Assembly (NCBI GenBank): GCA_030670605.1
Contig: DAOVBK010000020.1
Coordinates: forward strand, 1-12,121
Direction of reading: 5' to 3'
Source: Candidatus Stahliibacteriota bacterium
GTDB taxonomy: Bacteria; Hydrothermota; Tepidihabitantia; SM23-42
Length of the DNA stretch: 12,121 bases
Shown: one piece after another, positions 1 through 8,994 of the stretch
Position numbering within the stretch: position 1 is the stretch's first letter
Layout: each line of letters begins with the position of its first letter
Position numbers and translations under genes: made by a program
The notes under the pieces: generated by a model
Database searches by the model: none
The model's input: only the letters and a program-made list of their open reading frames with translations
What the model was told of the DNA's origin: nothing

Positions 1-1368
<1,368 letters not shown>

Positions 1369-1387
1369 TAAGTATGGAAGATGCTTG

Positions 1388-1402
1388 TCCGCCCCAGGCG
1401 GA
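1388..1402. repeat. Small GC-rich hairpin
   Basis: TCCGCC (1388-1393) and GGCGGA (1397-1402) are perfect complements around a 3-nt loop CCA. No T run follows, so it does not look like an intrinsic terminator. It resembles in size the short-loop hairpins between the arrays near 10,000-10,260. Confidence 0.55.
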
Positions 1403-1403
1403 G

Positions 1404-1511
1404 GTTAGCCCCGTTAGAAGCACCGGAGAAACTAATCATTCTTTTTGGGCAACAAAATCCCCCTACCTATTCCGATCTATGACTTCGAGTTCAGCTTCTA
1501 ACGGGGTTAAG
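1404..1511. repeat. 18-bp inverted repeat enclosing 72 bp
   Basis: The left arm at 1404-1421 (GTTAGCCCCGTTAGAAGC) is nearly the reverse complement of the right arm at 1494-1511 (GCTTCTAACGGGGTTAAG), matching at 16 of 18 positions. The 72 bp between the arms have no obvious coding content. This could be a small palindromic repeat element, the remains of a miniature mobile element, or a long-loop hairpin. No target-site duplication is evident. Confidence 0.6.
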
Positions 1512-1527
1512 GTTTGGAAGCTGGATT

Positions 1528-1593
1528 TCGTACTCGTATATCGTCGGTCGTAATCGTTACCATACGAATACGAGATACGAGTCACCAGTACGA
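1528..1593. repeat. Mirrored 5+5-unit inverted array (TCGTA / TACGA)
   Basis: TCGTN occurs at 1528, 1534, 1541, 1548 and 1554, with spacings 6, 7, 7 and 6. The inverted form TACGA occurs at 1563, 1569, 1576 and 1589, with a degenerate CACCA at 1583, again giving spacings 6, 7, 7 and 6. Unit count and spacing pattern are thus reproduced in the two arms, and the whole could fold as a cruciform or RNA hairpin. Confidence 0.75.
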
Positions 1594-1693
1594 TGAATCT
1601 CCAGCTTCTCGATTCACTCTCTCGCTTCCGCTCGAGACAAGTCCGTTCACTCGAAGAGTAAATCACTTGTATTGTTCCCCTCATATCTTACGG

Positions 1694-1717
1694 GACAAGC
1701 GAGCTTTGTCGAAAACA
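1694..1717 (-). repeat. Bulged hairpin, inverted partner of 1787-1814
   Basis: GACAAGC (1694-1700) can pair with GCTTTGTC (1703-1710) around a 2-nt loop, with one bulged base. Its flank CTTTGTCGAAAACA (1704-1717) is, in reverse complement, TGTTTTCGACAAAG, close to TGTTTCGACAAAG at 1787-1799. The two copies therefore face each other across about 70 bp. Confidence 0.55.
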
Positions 1718-1723
1718 GAGGTA

Positions 1724-1791
1724 TTCTGCGGTCTCTGCGGGATTTCAGTGTAATCTGTGTTATGAAGTTTGGGGTTTAGAGTTTAGTGTTT
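1724..1791 (+). repeat. Short-period stretches: 9-10 bp (CTGCGG type) then 7 bp (GTTT type)
   Basis: CTGCGG at 1726 and 1735, TCAGTG at 1745 and CTGTGT at 1755 form a loose 9-10 bp series. GTTT then occurs at 1767, 1774, 1781 and 1788, exactly every 7 bp. Both are degenerate. They run directly into the palindrome at the DUF4159 promoter. Confidence 0.65.
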
Positions 1792-1793
1792 CG

Positions 1794-1814
1794 ACAAAGT
1801 CATCTTGACTTTGT
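1794..1814. promoter_or_regulatory. Perfect 9-3-9 palindrome over the -35 box: candidate operator
   Basis: Arms ACAAAGTCA (1794-1802) and TGACTTTGT (1806-1814) are perfect reverse complements around TCT. The right arm contains most of the -35 element TTGACT (1805-1810), so a dimeric regulator bound here would block the promoter. It may instead be part of the repeat family, since TGTTTCGACAAAG also occurs inverted near 1704-1717. Confidence 0.5.
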
Positions 1815-1832
1815 TCGTACTCACCTTATAAT
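1805..1832 (+). promoter_or_regulatory. sigma70-like promoter of the DUF4159-DUF4175-TPR operon
   Basis: TTGACT (1805-1810), a 16-bp spacer and a perfect TATAAT (1827-1832). The ATG of the first gene begins 6 nt after the -10 box (1839), where transcription itself would be expected to start, so the message is probably leaderless. Confidence 0.82.
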
Positions 1833-1838
1833 TTACTG

Positions 1839-2471
1839 ATGCATGTTCTCTTGCTCATACCGTTATTATTCGGTCAGTATGACTTCACCGTTGCTCGACT
1901 CAAGTATGCTGGCGGTGGAGATTGGTATGCAGATCCCTCCTCCTTACCGAATCTGCTTGTCGCAATAAATGAACGCACGACAATTAGAGCAGCACCACGT
2001 GAGGCAACAGTTGAGATTACCGACCCTGAGCTTTTCAATTTTCCCTATCTCTATATGACCGGACATGGCAATGTCCGTTTCACAGATGAAGAAGTTATAA
2101 TCCTAAGAAATTACTTTGCCGGAGGCGGTTTTTTACATGCCGATGACAACTACGGCATGGATAGTTCTTTTCGCAGAGAGATGAAAAAAGTGTTTCCCGA
2201 CTCACCGCTCATTGAGTTACCATTTGACCATCCGATTTACAATTCATTCTACAATTTTACTGACGGATTACCCAAAATCCATGAGCATGAAGGCAAACCA
2301 CCACAAGGTCTTGGCATATTCTATGATAATCGGCTCATTGTTTTCTATACATATGAATGCGATCTTGGTGATGGCTGGGAAGACCCCGACGTACACAATG
2401 ACCCTCCGGAAAAACGAGAAGCAGCACTCCAGATGGGTATCAACATTGTCGTATACAGCCTCACACAATAG
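1839..2471 (+). CDS. DUF4159 domain protein, probably exported
   Basis: A 210-residue protein whose N-terminus MHVLLLIPLLFGQ looks like a short signal peptide or membrane anchor. The remainder reads as one DUF4159 domain. Family-like blocks are RLKYAGGGDWYADPSSLPNLL at about 20-40, LYMTGHGNVRF at 71-81, GGGFLHADDNYGMD at 95-108, then LPFDHPIY, KIHEHEGKPPQGLGIFY and DLGDGWEDPDVHNDPPEKRE. From memory DUF4159 resembles glutamine-amidotransferase-like folds and is often near DUF58, BatA-like and MoxR genes, none of which is visible here. No catalytic Cys is obvious. The ATG lies 6 nt from the -10 box with no room for a ribosome-binding site. The next gene begins 6 nt after its TAG. The biochemical function is unknown. 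Confidence 0.88.
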   Translation: MHVLLLIPLLFGQYDFTVARLKYAGGGDWYADPSSLPNLLVAINERTTIRAAPREATVEITDPELFNFPYLYMTGHGNVRFTDEEVIILRNYFAGGGFLHADDNYGMDSSFRREMKKVFPDSPLIELPFDHPIYNSFYNFTDGLPKIHEHEGKPPQGLGIFYDNRLIVFYTYECDLGDGWEDPDVHNDPPEKREAALQMGINIVVYSLTQ

Positions 2472-2477
2472 AATTGT

Positions 2478-5400
2478 ATGACAAACATAGATATCATTAC
2501 AACAAAACTCAAACGGTTCGATTTCAAACAACGCATCACCGAATTAACAGCGCTTGTTGTGTTCACGCTTGCCACGGTCGTAATTGCGACAATCATTGCG
2601 CTTTTTCTTCTCAAGTCGCCTTTGTACGGCCTGCTCGGAATCATACCGTTGCTGCTATTCCGACCGATATCTCTCGTTGAGCGAGCACGCAGACTCGAAG
2701 AGAAACTCACGCTGCGGGGCGAACTGATCAACAGCATACAACTTGCAGATATCCCGCAGAAGAGCAAGGAGAACTATTCGCGTGAATTGATCGACTCATA
2801 TATTGACAATGCAGCTGCACACCTCAAAACCATCGATTTCAACAAACACATGAACTACAAGCCGCTGCACAATGCTCTGTTCATTATGCTGCTCAGTGTT
2901 TGTGTGAGCCTCCTGTATCCCGCGCTTTGGCCAACACGTTTCTGGTACGCACTGAACCATACGATATACTATTCAGTTGAACCACATGCGGAGCATTACC
3001 TCGAGGGCACGGACGTGCGCATCGCGCTTCATTTGAATGGTGTTTACGTTCCGCATGCCGTTGAACTTCTTATAACACAAGACAGCATCGGAACAAAAGA
3101 GAAAGTAGCGGTTCATGAGGGCACGGCAGCCAAGACATTAAAAGTAAACAGAGCAATGAGCTATGCCTTCCGTTTTCTTGGTCGGACAACAGCTGAGCAC
3201 CGGCTAACACCACTTGAACCGCTGCACATCGAGGCATTATCATTTGACCTTATCTACCCTGCGCACACACGGATAGCAAATGAAACAAAGACTGGTAGGC
3301 AGCTTATCGCACCATCAGGAACGAGGGTCACAATCCACGGAAGGGCAGCGCAACCTCTTGTGTCATCGCAGTTCATTTTGGAGGACACGATTGATCTCGT
3401 GTGCGATGGCAAACGGTTCTCTGGAGAATTCTCGATCAAAGAAAGTGGCACTGCGACACTGTATCTTGCATCACAATCAGAGCACAAAGAGCAAATAGTT
3501 ATCTATGCAATTCCAGATCTGGTACCACTTGTTGATATCTTCTATCCTGGCTACAATATCAATGTACCGAGTAATATGAGACTCGGAATCGGCATACGGT
3601 GTAGTGATGATTATGGGTTAGCACGCGGTACGTTTCACCACACATTCGAGTCGGAAATCACACGTACCCTGGCTGTGCGAAGAGGTGCGCTTGAAGATAC
3701 GCTCTCTTTCATATGGGATCTGTCAGAACTCGGATTGTTGCCTGGAGATGAACTCTCCTACTATGCGAAAGTAACTGATAATGCCGGGCACACTGCAAAG
3801 AGCAGAACATACCACATATACTTCCCCACTATGGAAGAAATATACCAAGAAATCAGCGAACAAGAACAGCATATAGCGGAAGATCTGAAAGACATCCAAT
3901 CAATGCACGCAGAGGAAATCGAAGAAATGACCCGCATTCGCGAAAAGATCATGAAGGAGCGGAGCGTACAGTGGGCAGACGAAGAAAAATTGAGAGAAAT
4001 CATCAATAATGAACAAGAGCTATTGGATAAGGTCGATGAGTGGCGCGCAGAACTCGAAGAGACAATCGAGAAACTGAACGAAGGCATTGTTCTTGACCAG
4101 GAATCACTCGAGCGGCTCCATGAGATAACCGAGATCATGCAAGAAATCGCACCGGATGAATTGCGTCATGCACTCGAACAATTACAGACCGCCCTTGAAA
4201 AGAAACCACAAGATATTCAGAATGCACTCGAGAATCTAAAACAACATCAAGAAGACCTCGCCAAGATGCTCGAGCGAACATTGGAGTTGCTCCGCAGATA
4301 TCAACAGGAACAAAGGCTCGGTGAACTCGCACAGGAGGCACAGGAATTAAGTGAACAGGCTGAAGAAATAGACGAACTATCACAAGACCAAGAACTCGAC
4401 CTCACCGATGATGTGGCATCATTACAGCAGGATATCGAAGAGCTCGCACAGGCGCTGGAAGAACTGGCTGGTTCAGAAGGATTAGAGGAAAGTATCAAGC
4501 AGATGCTCGAGGAACTGGCACAGCAGGCACAGAATACAGCAACAGCATCGTCAATGTCTCAAACAAAGCTCAACATGGAGCAGCTTGCTGCTGACCTGAG
4601 TAGATTGTATGAACAGCTCACGCGCGGCAGGACTGCACAACTTCGTAAGAACCTTCTTGAGGTTATGAATCAGCTCATCGACATATCAAAAGCACAGGAA
4701 CATCTCTTTCTGTCACCAGGACCGGAAAATGGAGAACAGCAAAAAAAGATCATGAACGCCACCAAGGTGGTTGCCGAGAGTTTGTATGCACAGCAGACAA
4801 AGAGTCTTTATGTGACATCAAACATGGGCAAAAATCTCGCAAAAGCGCTCAATCATATGGAACAAGGACAAGCACCGTTTCATGCGCGCGAGGCAATGAA
4901 ATATCTCAATGTCGTATGCTATGAAATGCTCCGAAACATGGAAAAGGTGGCAGAGGGAGCATCCTCAACAGGCATGGACAATTTCCTCAAACAACTAGCA
5001 CAAGTCACACAGGGACAAATGTCACTGAACCAGTCAATGTCAGGATTCATACCACTTCCCCTATCAGGACTAACACCGGGACAGAAGGCACAGGTGCAGC
5101 GGCTTGCTGCGAAACAACGTGCCCTCCGCGAGGCATTACAGGGCCTGCGCGCAGAGAGTGGAACACAGCACGGTGAAATACTCGACCACGTCATTGATGA
5201 AATGGAAAAAGCAGAAGAAGCGCTCTATCAGTATAAGATCGACCGTGACCTCATTGAACGACAACGGCATGTGCTCTCAAAGCTTCTCGATACGCAGCGG
5301 TCTATTAGAAAAGAAGGTTACGGCAGACAGAGAACAAGCAAACCAGGCAGTGATGTGTTCGTACAACAACGTCCCGCACCGCTGGCATCAGACCTTGGTC

Positions 5401-5507
5401 GGGATCAATTACGCGAATTGTTGCAGAAGGCATTGCGCGAAACATACCCTGAAGAATACGAGTATTACATACGGGAATACTTTAAGCGCTTGTTAGAGGA
5501 GGAGTGA
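2478..5507 (+). CDS. DUF4175-type large membrane protein with a long coiled coil
   Basis: A 1009-residue protein. Hydrophobic helices lie at about 24-45 and 48-62, and a third at about 131-150 precedes a beta-rich region that looks extracytoplasmic (about 160-445). That region includes FDLIYPAHTRI (about 255-265) and VDIFYPGYNINVP followed by CSDDYGLARG (about 352-385), typical of this family. From about 452 to 690 a strongly charged Glu/Gln/Lys/Leu heptad region predicts a long coiled coil. The C-terminal 300 residues are helical and end in YPEEYEYYIREYFKRLLEEE. The fold order fits DUF4175/TIGR02302-like proteins, whose function is not established. The ATG at 2478 has no visible Shine-Dalgarno site, so translation may depend on the upstream gene. 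The TGA at 5505-5507 overlaps the next start by one base. Confidence 0.85.
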   Translation: MTNIDIITTKLKRFDFKQRITELTALVVFTLATVVIATIIALFLLKSPLYGLLGIIPLLLFRPISLVERARRLEEKLTLRGELINSIQLADIPQKSKENYSRELIDSYIDNAAAHLKTIDFNKHMNYKPLHNALFIMLLSVCVSLLYPALWPTRFWYALNHTIYYSVEPHAEHYLEGTDVRIALHLNGVYVPHAVELLITQDSIGTKEKVAVHEGTAAKTLKVNRAMSYAFRFLGRTTAEHRLTPLEPLHIEALSFDLIYPAHTRIANETKTGRQLIAPSGTRVTIHGRAAQPLVSSQFILEDTIDLVCDGKRFSGEFSIKESGTATLYLASQSEHKEQIVIYAIPDLVPLVDIFYPGYNINVPSNMRLGIGIRCSDDYGLARGTFHHTFESEITRTLAVRRGALEDTLSFIWDLSELGLLPGDELSYYAKVTDNAGHTAKSRTYHIYFPTMEEIYQEISEQEQHIAEDLKDIQSMHAEEIEEMTRIREKIMKERSVQWADEEKLREIINNEQELLDKVDEWRAELEETIEKLNEGIVLDQESLERLHEITEIMQEIAPDELRHALEQLQTALEKKPQDIQNALENLKQHQEDLAKMLERTLELLRRYQQEQRLGELAQEAQELSEQAEEIDELSQDQELDLTDDVASLQQDIEELAQALEELAGSEGLEESIKQMLEELAQQAQNTATASSMSQTKLNMEQLAADLSRLYEQLTRGRTAQLRKNLLEVMNQLIDISKAQEHLFLSPGPENGEQQKKIMNATKVVAESLYAQQTKSLYVTSNMGKNLAKALNHMEQGQAPFHAREAMKYLNVVCYEMLRNMEKVAEGASSTGMDNFLKQLAQVTQGQMSLNQSMSGFIPLPLSGLTPGQKAQVQRLAAKQRALREALQGLRAESGTQHGEILDHVIDEMEKAEEALYQYKIDRDLIERQRHVLSKLLDTQRSIRKEGYGRQRTSKPGSDVFVQQRPAPLASDLGRDQLRELLQKALRETYPEEYEYYIREYFKRLLEEE
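5496..5502 (+). promoter_or_regulatory. Ribosome-binding site of the TPR gene, inside the DUF4175 gene
   Basis: GAGGAGG at 5496-5502 lies 4 nt before ATG 5507 and favours that start over the in-frame GTG at 5504, which would leave only a base or so of spacing. It encodes the last Glu residues of the upstream protein. Confidence 0.7.
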
Positions 5508-6217
5508 TGCTGCTCGCTGTTTTCTTTCTTCTCAGCACAAACAGTACCATTGACAGCCTGAAGACATTGCTCGACAAGCGACCACAACTGCCGGTTGTGG
5601 TCGAACTGCATAACGAGTATGTATATGACCGGAACTTCGATAGTGCGCTTGAGCTCTTGCAGCTCTACGAGGCGCGTCTCGCGTCGAACGAGCGGGTCAT
5701 GGTCGGTCTCCTCCTCGGTGATACATATCTCTTTTCTGGCGACATATTGTCGGCACGGGAGACATATTTGCGAACGGTAATCCGCTACCCGCGTTCTGAG
5801 CACGCGAACAACGCACTCGAGATGCTCTACCTCATAGAAACAACACGCGATGATACGGTTGCATTAAAACGGCTTGGAAGTGCACTGTGTTTTTTCCAGA
5901 CACAACAGTACGAAACAGCACGGGATAGTCTCAAACGACTACTGACGACACGCGCTGCCCCGTATGCATTCTACTATTTGGCACGGGTCTATGAAGAACA
6001 AGACGACATACCACTTGCCATAGGCACATTACGGGAACTGAACGAAAAATACCCTGACCACACCATACATACTGCAAACCTGTATCTCGCTGAACTCTAC
6101 TGGCGGTCAGACAATAATGAGCTGGCTCGTGAGGTTCTTGAAGAGGTTGTCGTCAGCGCGCCACATTCAATCTATGCAGTGCGTGCGCGGGAAATGCTGA
6201 CTGTTCTGAATCCCTAA
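5507..6217 (+). CDS. Tetratricopeptide-repeat protein, probably exported
   Basis: A 236-residue protein. MLLAVFFLLSTNS at the N-terminus is a plausible signal peptide. The rest is built of helical pairs with TPR character. Examples are the segment around FDSALELLQLYEARL, GDTYLFSGDILSARETYLRT, YPRSEHANNALEMLYLI, YETARDSLKRLL, APYAFYYLARVYEEQDDI, NLYLAELYWRSDNNELAREV and PHSIYAVRAREML. TPR proteins of this kind act as protein-protein scaffolds in the periplasm or at the envelope. It is the third gene of the DUF4159-DUF4175 operon, overlapping the preceding stop by one base, so the three products probably act together. Its partner is unknown. Its stop overlaps the stop of the convergent HAD gene by 4 bp, leaving no space for an intergenic terminator. 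Confidence 0.85.
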   Translation: MLLAVFFLLSTNSTIDSLKTLLDKRPQLPVVVELHNEYVYDRNFDSALELLQLYEARLASNERVMVGLLLGDTYLFSGDILSARETYLRTVIRYPRSEHANNALEMLYLIETTRDDTVALKRLGSALCFFQTQQYETARDSLKRLLTTRAAPYAFYYLARVYEEQDDIPLAIGTLRELNEKYPDHTIHTANLYLAELYWRSDNNELAREVLEEVVVSAPHSIYAVRAREMLTVLNP

Positions 6218-6837
6218 TCACATCTGAAATCACGCGCGAGTGCATAAATATCAGATGGTCCTTTTACTTCACAGACGTGCATATTAAGTCTTCGCGCCGG
6301 CTCTAAATCAACGTTGTAGCGATCACCAACAAAACAGCACTCTTCGGGTCGTACATCCATTTCCTGTATGGCTCGCCGTACAAATTCAGGGTCTGGTTTC
6401 AGCAATTTGAATGTGTTGTACGTGTATACTTTGTCGAAGAGATGTTTAACGCCGAGTGCCTCAAGCGTTCTGTTGGTCTGAACACTATTGTTGTTGGTGA
6501 GAATCGCCAACCGGTACTGCTTTTTCAATACAGACAGGCTGTTCAGTAATCGCTCATCTTCTTTCAGGTAGTCGCGCGGATCAAAGTACGCAATGTTCTC
6601 CTCGTGCCAGTGTTCTGTGGACATACCGACTGACCTCAATGTAAGTGTGTACGGCACTGGATCGCCGTACGTACTTCTCATCTGCGCGCGTTTATGCTCG
6701 ATCAACTGTTTTGCCTCGTCAACAGATATGTTCTTGAGTTTCGCAATCGCATGGTACGCGGCTTCGGCAAACTTGTTGCTAATTTCAGAGTTCTGATAGA
6801 GCGTACCGTCGAGGTCAAAAATAATGACTTTGATCAT
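6214..6837 (-). CDS. HAD-superfamily hydrolase, subfamily IA (possible pyrimidine 5'-nucleotidase-like phosphatase)
   Basis: A 207-residue protein with all four HAD motifs: I, FDLDGTLY (nucleophile Asp8, acid Asp10); II, LAILTNNN; III, LLKPDP (Lys); IV, CFVGDRYNVDLEPARRL. The helical cap between motifs I and II is typical of subfamily IA. The block FDPRDYLKEDERL before motif II recalls SDT1/YjjG-like pyrimidine 5'-nucleotidases, but phosphoglycolate phosphatases are similar and the substrate cannot be fixed from sequence. ATG 6837 was chosen because the nucleophile motif begins a few residues later. The longer upstream frame overlaps porB and has no family character. It follows porB by 64 bp with no clear promoter or ribosome-binding site, so it may be read from the por transcript. 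The tail-to-tail overlap with the TPR gene is CTAA. Confidence 0.88.
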   Translation of the reverse strand: MIKVIIFDLDGTLYQNSEISNKFAEAAYHAIAKLKNISVDEAKQLIEHKRAQMRSTYGDPVPYTLTLRSVGMSTEHWHEENIAYFDPRDYLKEDERLLNSLSVLKKQYRLAILTNNNSVQTNRTLEALGVKHLFDKVYTYNTFKLLKPDPEFVRRAIQEMDVRPEECCFVGDRYNVDLEPARRLNMHVCEVKGPSDIYALARDFRCD

Positions 6838-6901
6838 AATGCTGTCGTCGGATGTACTATGAGGCGACCGTACTGGTTTTTGCTGCCAGTTCTTTGTGCT
6901 C

Positions 6902-7825
6902 TTATGTCTCGCTTCTTTTGAGGAGTCGTTCCCAGATAAAATCAACTTCTGCCTGGTATTCTCTGATGGGCAGGTCATCCTTCCACTTGAACAGATGTCC
7001 GAACCTGCCCTGCATACTCAGAAATTCAGTAATCGGTTTCTTTTCTTTTGGCTTAACCGTAATACGGTATTTTCCATCCTGGTATTCATAGAGGGGCCAG
7101 ATACACGTCTCAACTGATATTTTTGATACCTTGACGGTTTTCTCTGGAGCATATGCCCAGCCTAAACGGCACGGTGCATAAATATTGAGGAAGGATGGTC
7201 CTTCACACGCCAGGGCTTTCCTCACCTTGGTTACCAGATCATTCCAGTAGCCAAACGTCGCCTGTGCCGCGTAACCAGGTTCGTGTGCAATCACAATTTC
7301 AGTGAGATTCTTTCTCAATTGCGGTTTACCAGGTATAACCTTACCGGCTGGTGACGTTGTCGTGTGCGCACCACGAGGTGTTGCTGAAGACCGCTGTACA
7401 CCAGTATTCATGTAAGCTTCATTATTATAGCAAACGTACAAGACCCGGTGCCGGCGCTCAATCATGCCGGACAGTGCCTGTAGACCGATGTCATAGGTAC
7501 CACCATCACCGCCAAAAGCAATAAACCTGAGGTCCTTTTTAATCTTACCTTTTTTCTTGAGTACCTTATATGCCGCTTCAACACCAGCCATTGTTGCAGC
7601 AACGTTTTCGAATGCGTTGTGGATGTACGGAACATTCCATGCAGAATAGGGATATATTGTCGAGAATACTTCGAGACAACCAGTAGAGGCACCAACCACA
7701 ACTGGATTCTCTGCTGCCATAAGCACCTGTCGTGCGACAATTGCTGCACCACAACCCGCACAACCTCGATGTCCACCAACGAATTTCTCTTTTTGAGCTG
7801 CCAGTTCTTTGAGCTTAGCCATCAT
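6902..7825 (-). CDS. porB: Pyruvate:ferredoxin oxidoreductase, beta subunit (TPP binding)
   Basis: The beta subunit binds thiamine pyrophosphate and the proximal 4Fe-4S cluster in oxidative decarboxylation of pyruvate to acetyl-CoA and CO2 with reduction of ferredoxin. The 307 residues are of normal length. The cluster cysteines are C22 and C25 (GCAGCG), C50 (STGCLE) and C219 (APCRLGW). The TPP/Mg motif runs from GDGG at 106-109 to NN at 134-135, followed by EAYMNTGVQRSSATP. The start at 7825 overlaps the porA TGA by 4 bp, with AAGGGG just upstream at 7834-7829. A second ATG directly follows at 7822 and cannot be excluded. The paralogous 2-ketoisovalerate enzyme (Vor) is a possible alternative, but the YNNEAYMNTGVQRSSATP stretch is typical of Por. 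Confidence 0.93.
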   Translation of the reverse strand: MMAKLKELAAQKEKFVGGHRGCAGCGAAIVARQVLMAAENPVVVGASTGCLEVFSTIYPYSAWNVPYIHNAFENVAATMAGVEAAYKVLKKKGKIKKDLRFIAFGGDGGTYDIGLQALSGMIERRHRVLYVCYNNEAYMNTGVQRSSATPRGAHTTTSPAGKVIPGKPQLRKNLTEIVIAHEPGYAAQATFGYWNDLVTKVRKALACEGPSFLNIYAPCRLGWAYAPEKTVKVSKISVETCIWPLYEYQDGKYRITVKPKEKKPITEFLSMQGRFGHLFKWKDDLPIREYQAEVDFIWERLLKRSET

Positions 7826-8994
7826 TCACCCCTTACGCCAAAATACACGATATCTTTGTCGACCTTGCTTGATTTCTGAATTCCAAGAAGCTCCGCGTAT
7901 ATTGATTCAATTTCCTCAATACTGATGTCTCTGCCACCGAGTCCGTACACATAATTCTTAAAGAGAGGACGGGCTTCAGCATCATACAGAATCGAGCGCG
8001 CATCATTATACAGATGTCCGCCAAGCGATGACATCGTATCTGAACGATCGAGCACACCGACGACCTTTGCCTTTACCAATGCTTTTGTCATCGCCGCTTT
8101 TGGAAATGGACGATACACTCTACTGCGTATCAAGCCGACCTTTTTGCCTTTTTCACGCAACCGTTCTACGGCAACCTTTGCTGTACCACCGGTCGAGCCC
8201 ATCGCAAGAATTGCCACTTCTGCGTCATCCATTTTGTATTCATCAACGATCGGGTAGTAGCGACCGAATTTGTCACCGTATTCTTTTTGCACCTGCTCAA
8301 GAACGGGTAACACATGGTCCATTGCGTCGATTTCAGACCGTTTGTGCTCAAAAAAGTAGTCCTGTAAATCCAAGGGTCCAAGGGTTAATGGATTGTCAAC
8401 ATCAAGAAGCGAGTAACTGACTTTCCGTTCGCCGAGAAATGCGGGCACGTCCTTGTCATCAATGAGCTCAACGCGTTCCATACCATGACTGATAATAAAG
8501 GCATCGGTTGTCACTATGCCCGGTAAGAGCACGTGCTCTGCAACCTTAACCATCTGAATGGTCGTATCGTATGCTTCTTGTGCATTTTCTGCATAGATTT
8601 GCAGCCATCCCGCATCACGCGAAGCCAGTGTATCTGAATGATCACAATGAATGTTGATCGGACTCGATAGCGAACGGTTCACAAGACAAATTACTATGGG
8701 CAAGCGAAGTCCAGCAGCAATAAAAAGAATTTCATGCATAAGGGCAAGTCCTTGTGACGCAGTTGATGTCATCACACGCGCACCACTTGCCGACGCGCCG
8801 ACGCACGCACTGCATGCAGAATGCTCGCTCTCAACTGGCACAAATTCAGTATCAACGAGACCGTCGTTAACGAATTTAGAAAACAACTGAACAACTTCGG
8901 TTGCCGGCGTGATCGGATATGCAGCAACAACATCGGGGTTTATCTGACGCATTGCTTCAGCCATTGCCTCATTTCCTGTGCGAGCTACTATCAT
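7822..8994 (-). CDS. porA: Pyruvate:ferredoxin oxidoreductase, alpha subunit
   Basis: A 390-residue alpha subunit that supplies the pyrimidine-binding domain for TPP and closes the active site with PorB. The N-terminus has TGNEAMAEAMRQINPDVVAAYP, then ITPATEV. VPVESEHSA carries the glutamate expected to activate TPP. TSTASQGLALMHE and the INIHCDHSD loop follow. The C-terminal half (LAMGSTGGTAKVAVERLREKGKKVGLIR and on) is the transketolase-C-like domain. The ATG at 8994 overlaps the porD stop by 4 bp and has a strong GGAGG (9003-8999) 4 nt upstream. It is expected in a cytoplasmic alpha-beta-gamma-delta complex with its three neighbours. Confidence 0.94.
   Translation of the reverse strand: MIVARTGNEAMAEAMRQINPDVVAAYPITPATEVVQLFSKFVNDGLVDTEFVPVESEHSACSACVGASASGARVMTSTASQGLALMHEILFIAAGLRLPIVICLVNRSLSSPINIHCDHSDTLASRDAGWLQIYAENAQEAYDTTIQMVKVAEHVLLPGIVTTDAFIISHGMERVELIDDKDVPAFLGERKVSYSLLDVDNPLTLGPLDLQDYFFEHKRSEIDAMDHVLPVLEQVQKEYGDKFGRYYPIVDEYKMDDAEVAILAMGSTGGTAKVAVERLREKGKKVGLIRSRVYRPFPKAAMTKALVKAKVVGVLDRSDTMSSLGGHLYNDARSILYDAEARPLFKNYVYGLGGRDISIEEIESIYAELLGIQKSSKVDKDIVYFGVRGE

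Noticed and set aside
1388-1402. Intrinsic terminator
   Set aside because: The hairpin has no following T run on either strand and lies between two divergent promoters, where no transcript needs to end.
4301-4498. Ser/Cys-rich frame antisense to the DUF4175 gene
   Set aside because: It is the shadow of the Glu/Leu/Gln-rich coiled coil on the opposite strand. The composition follows from that.
5504-5506. GTG start for the TPR protein
   Set aside because: The ribosome-binding site GAGGAGG would end a base or so before it. ATG 5507 has workable spacing and adds no loss of signal peptide.
6838-6978. 47-residue N-terminal extension of the HAD hydrolase
   Set aside because: It overlaps the end of porB, has no family similarity, and the HAD motif I normally lies within about ten residues of the start.
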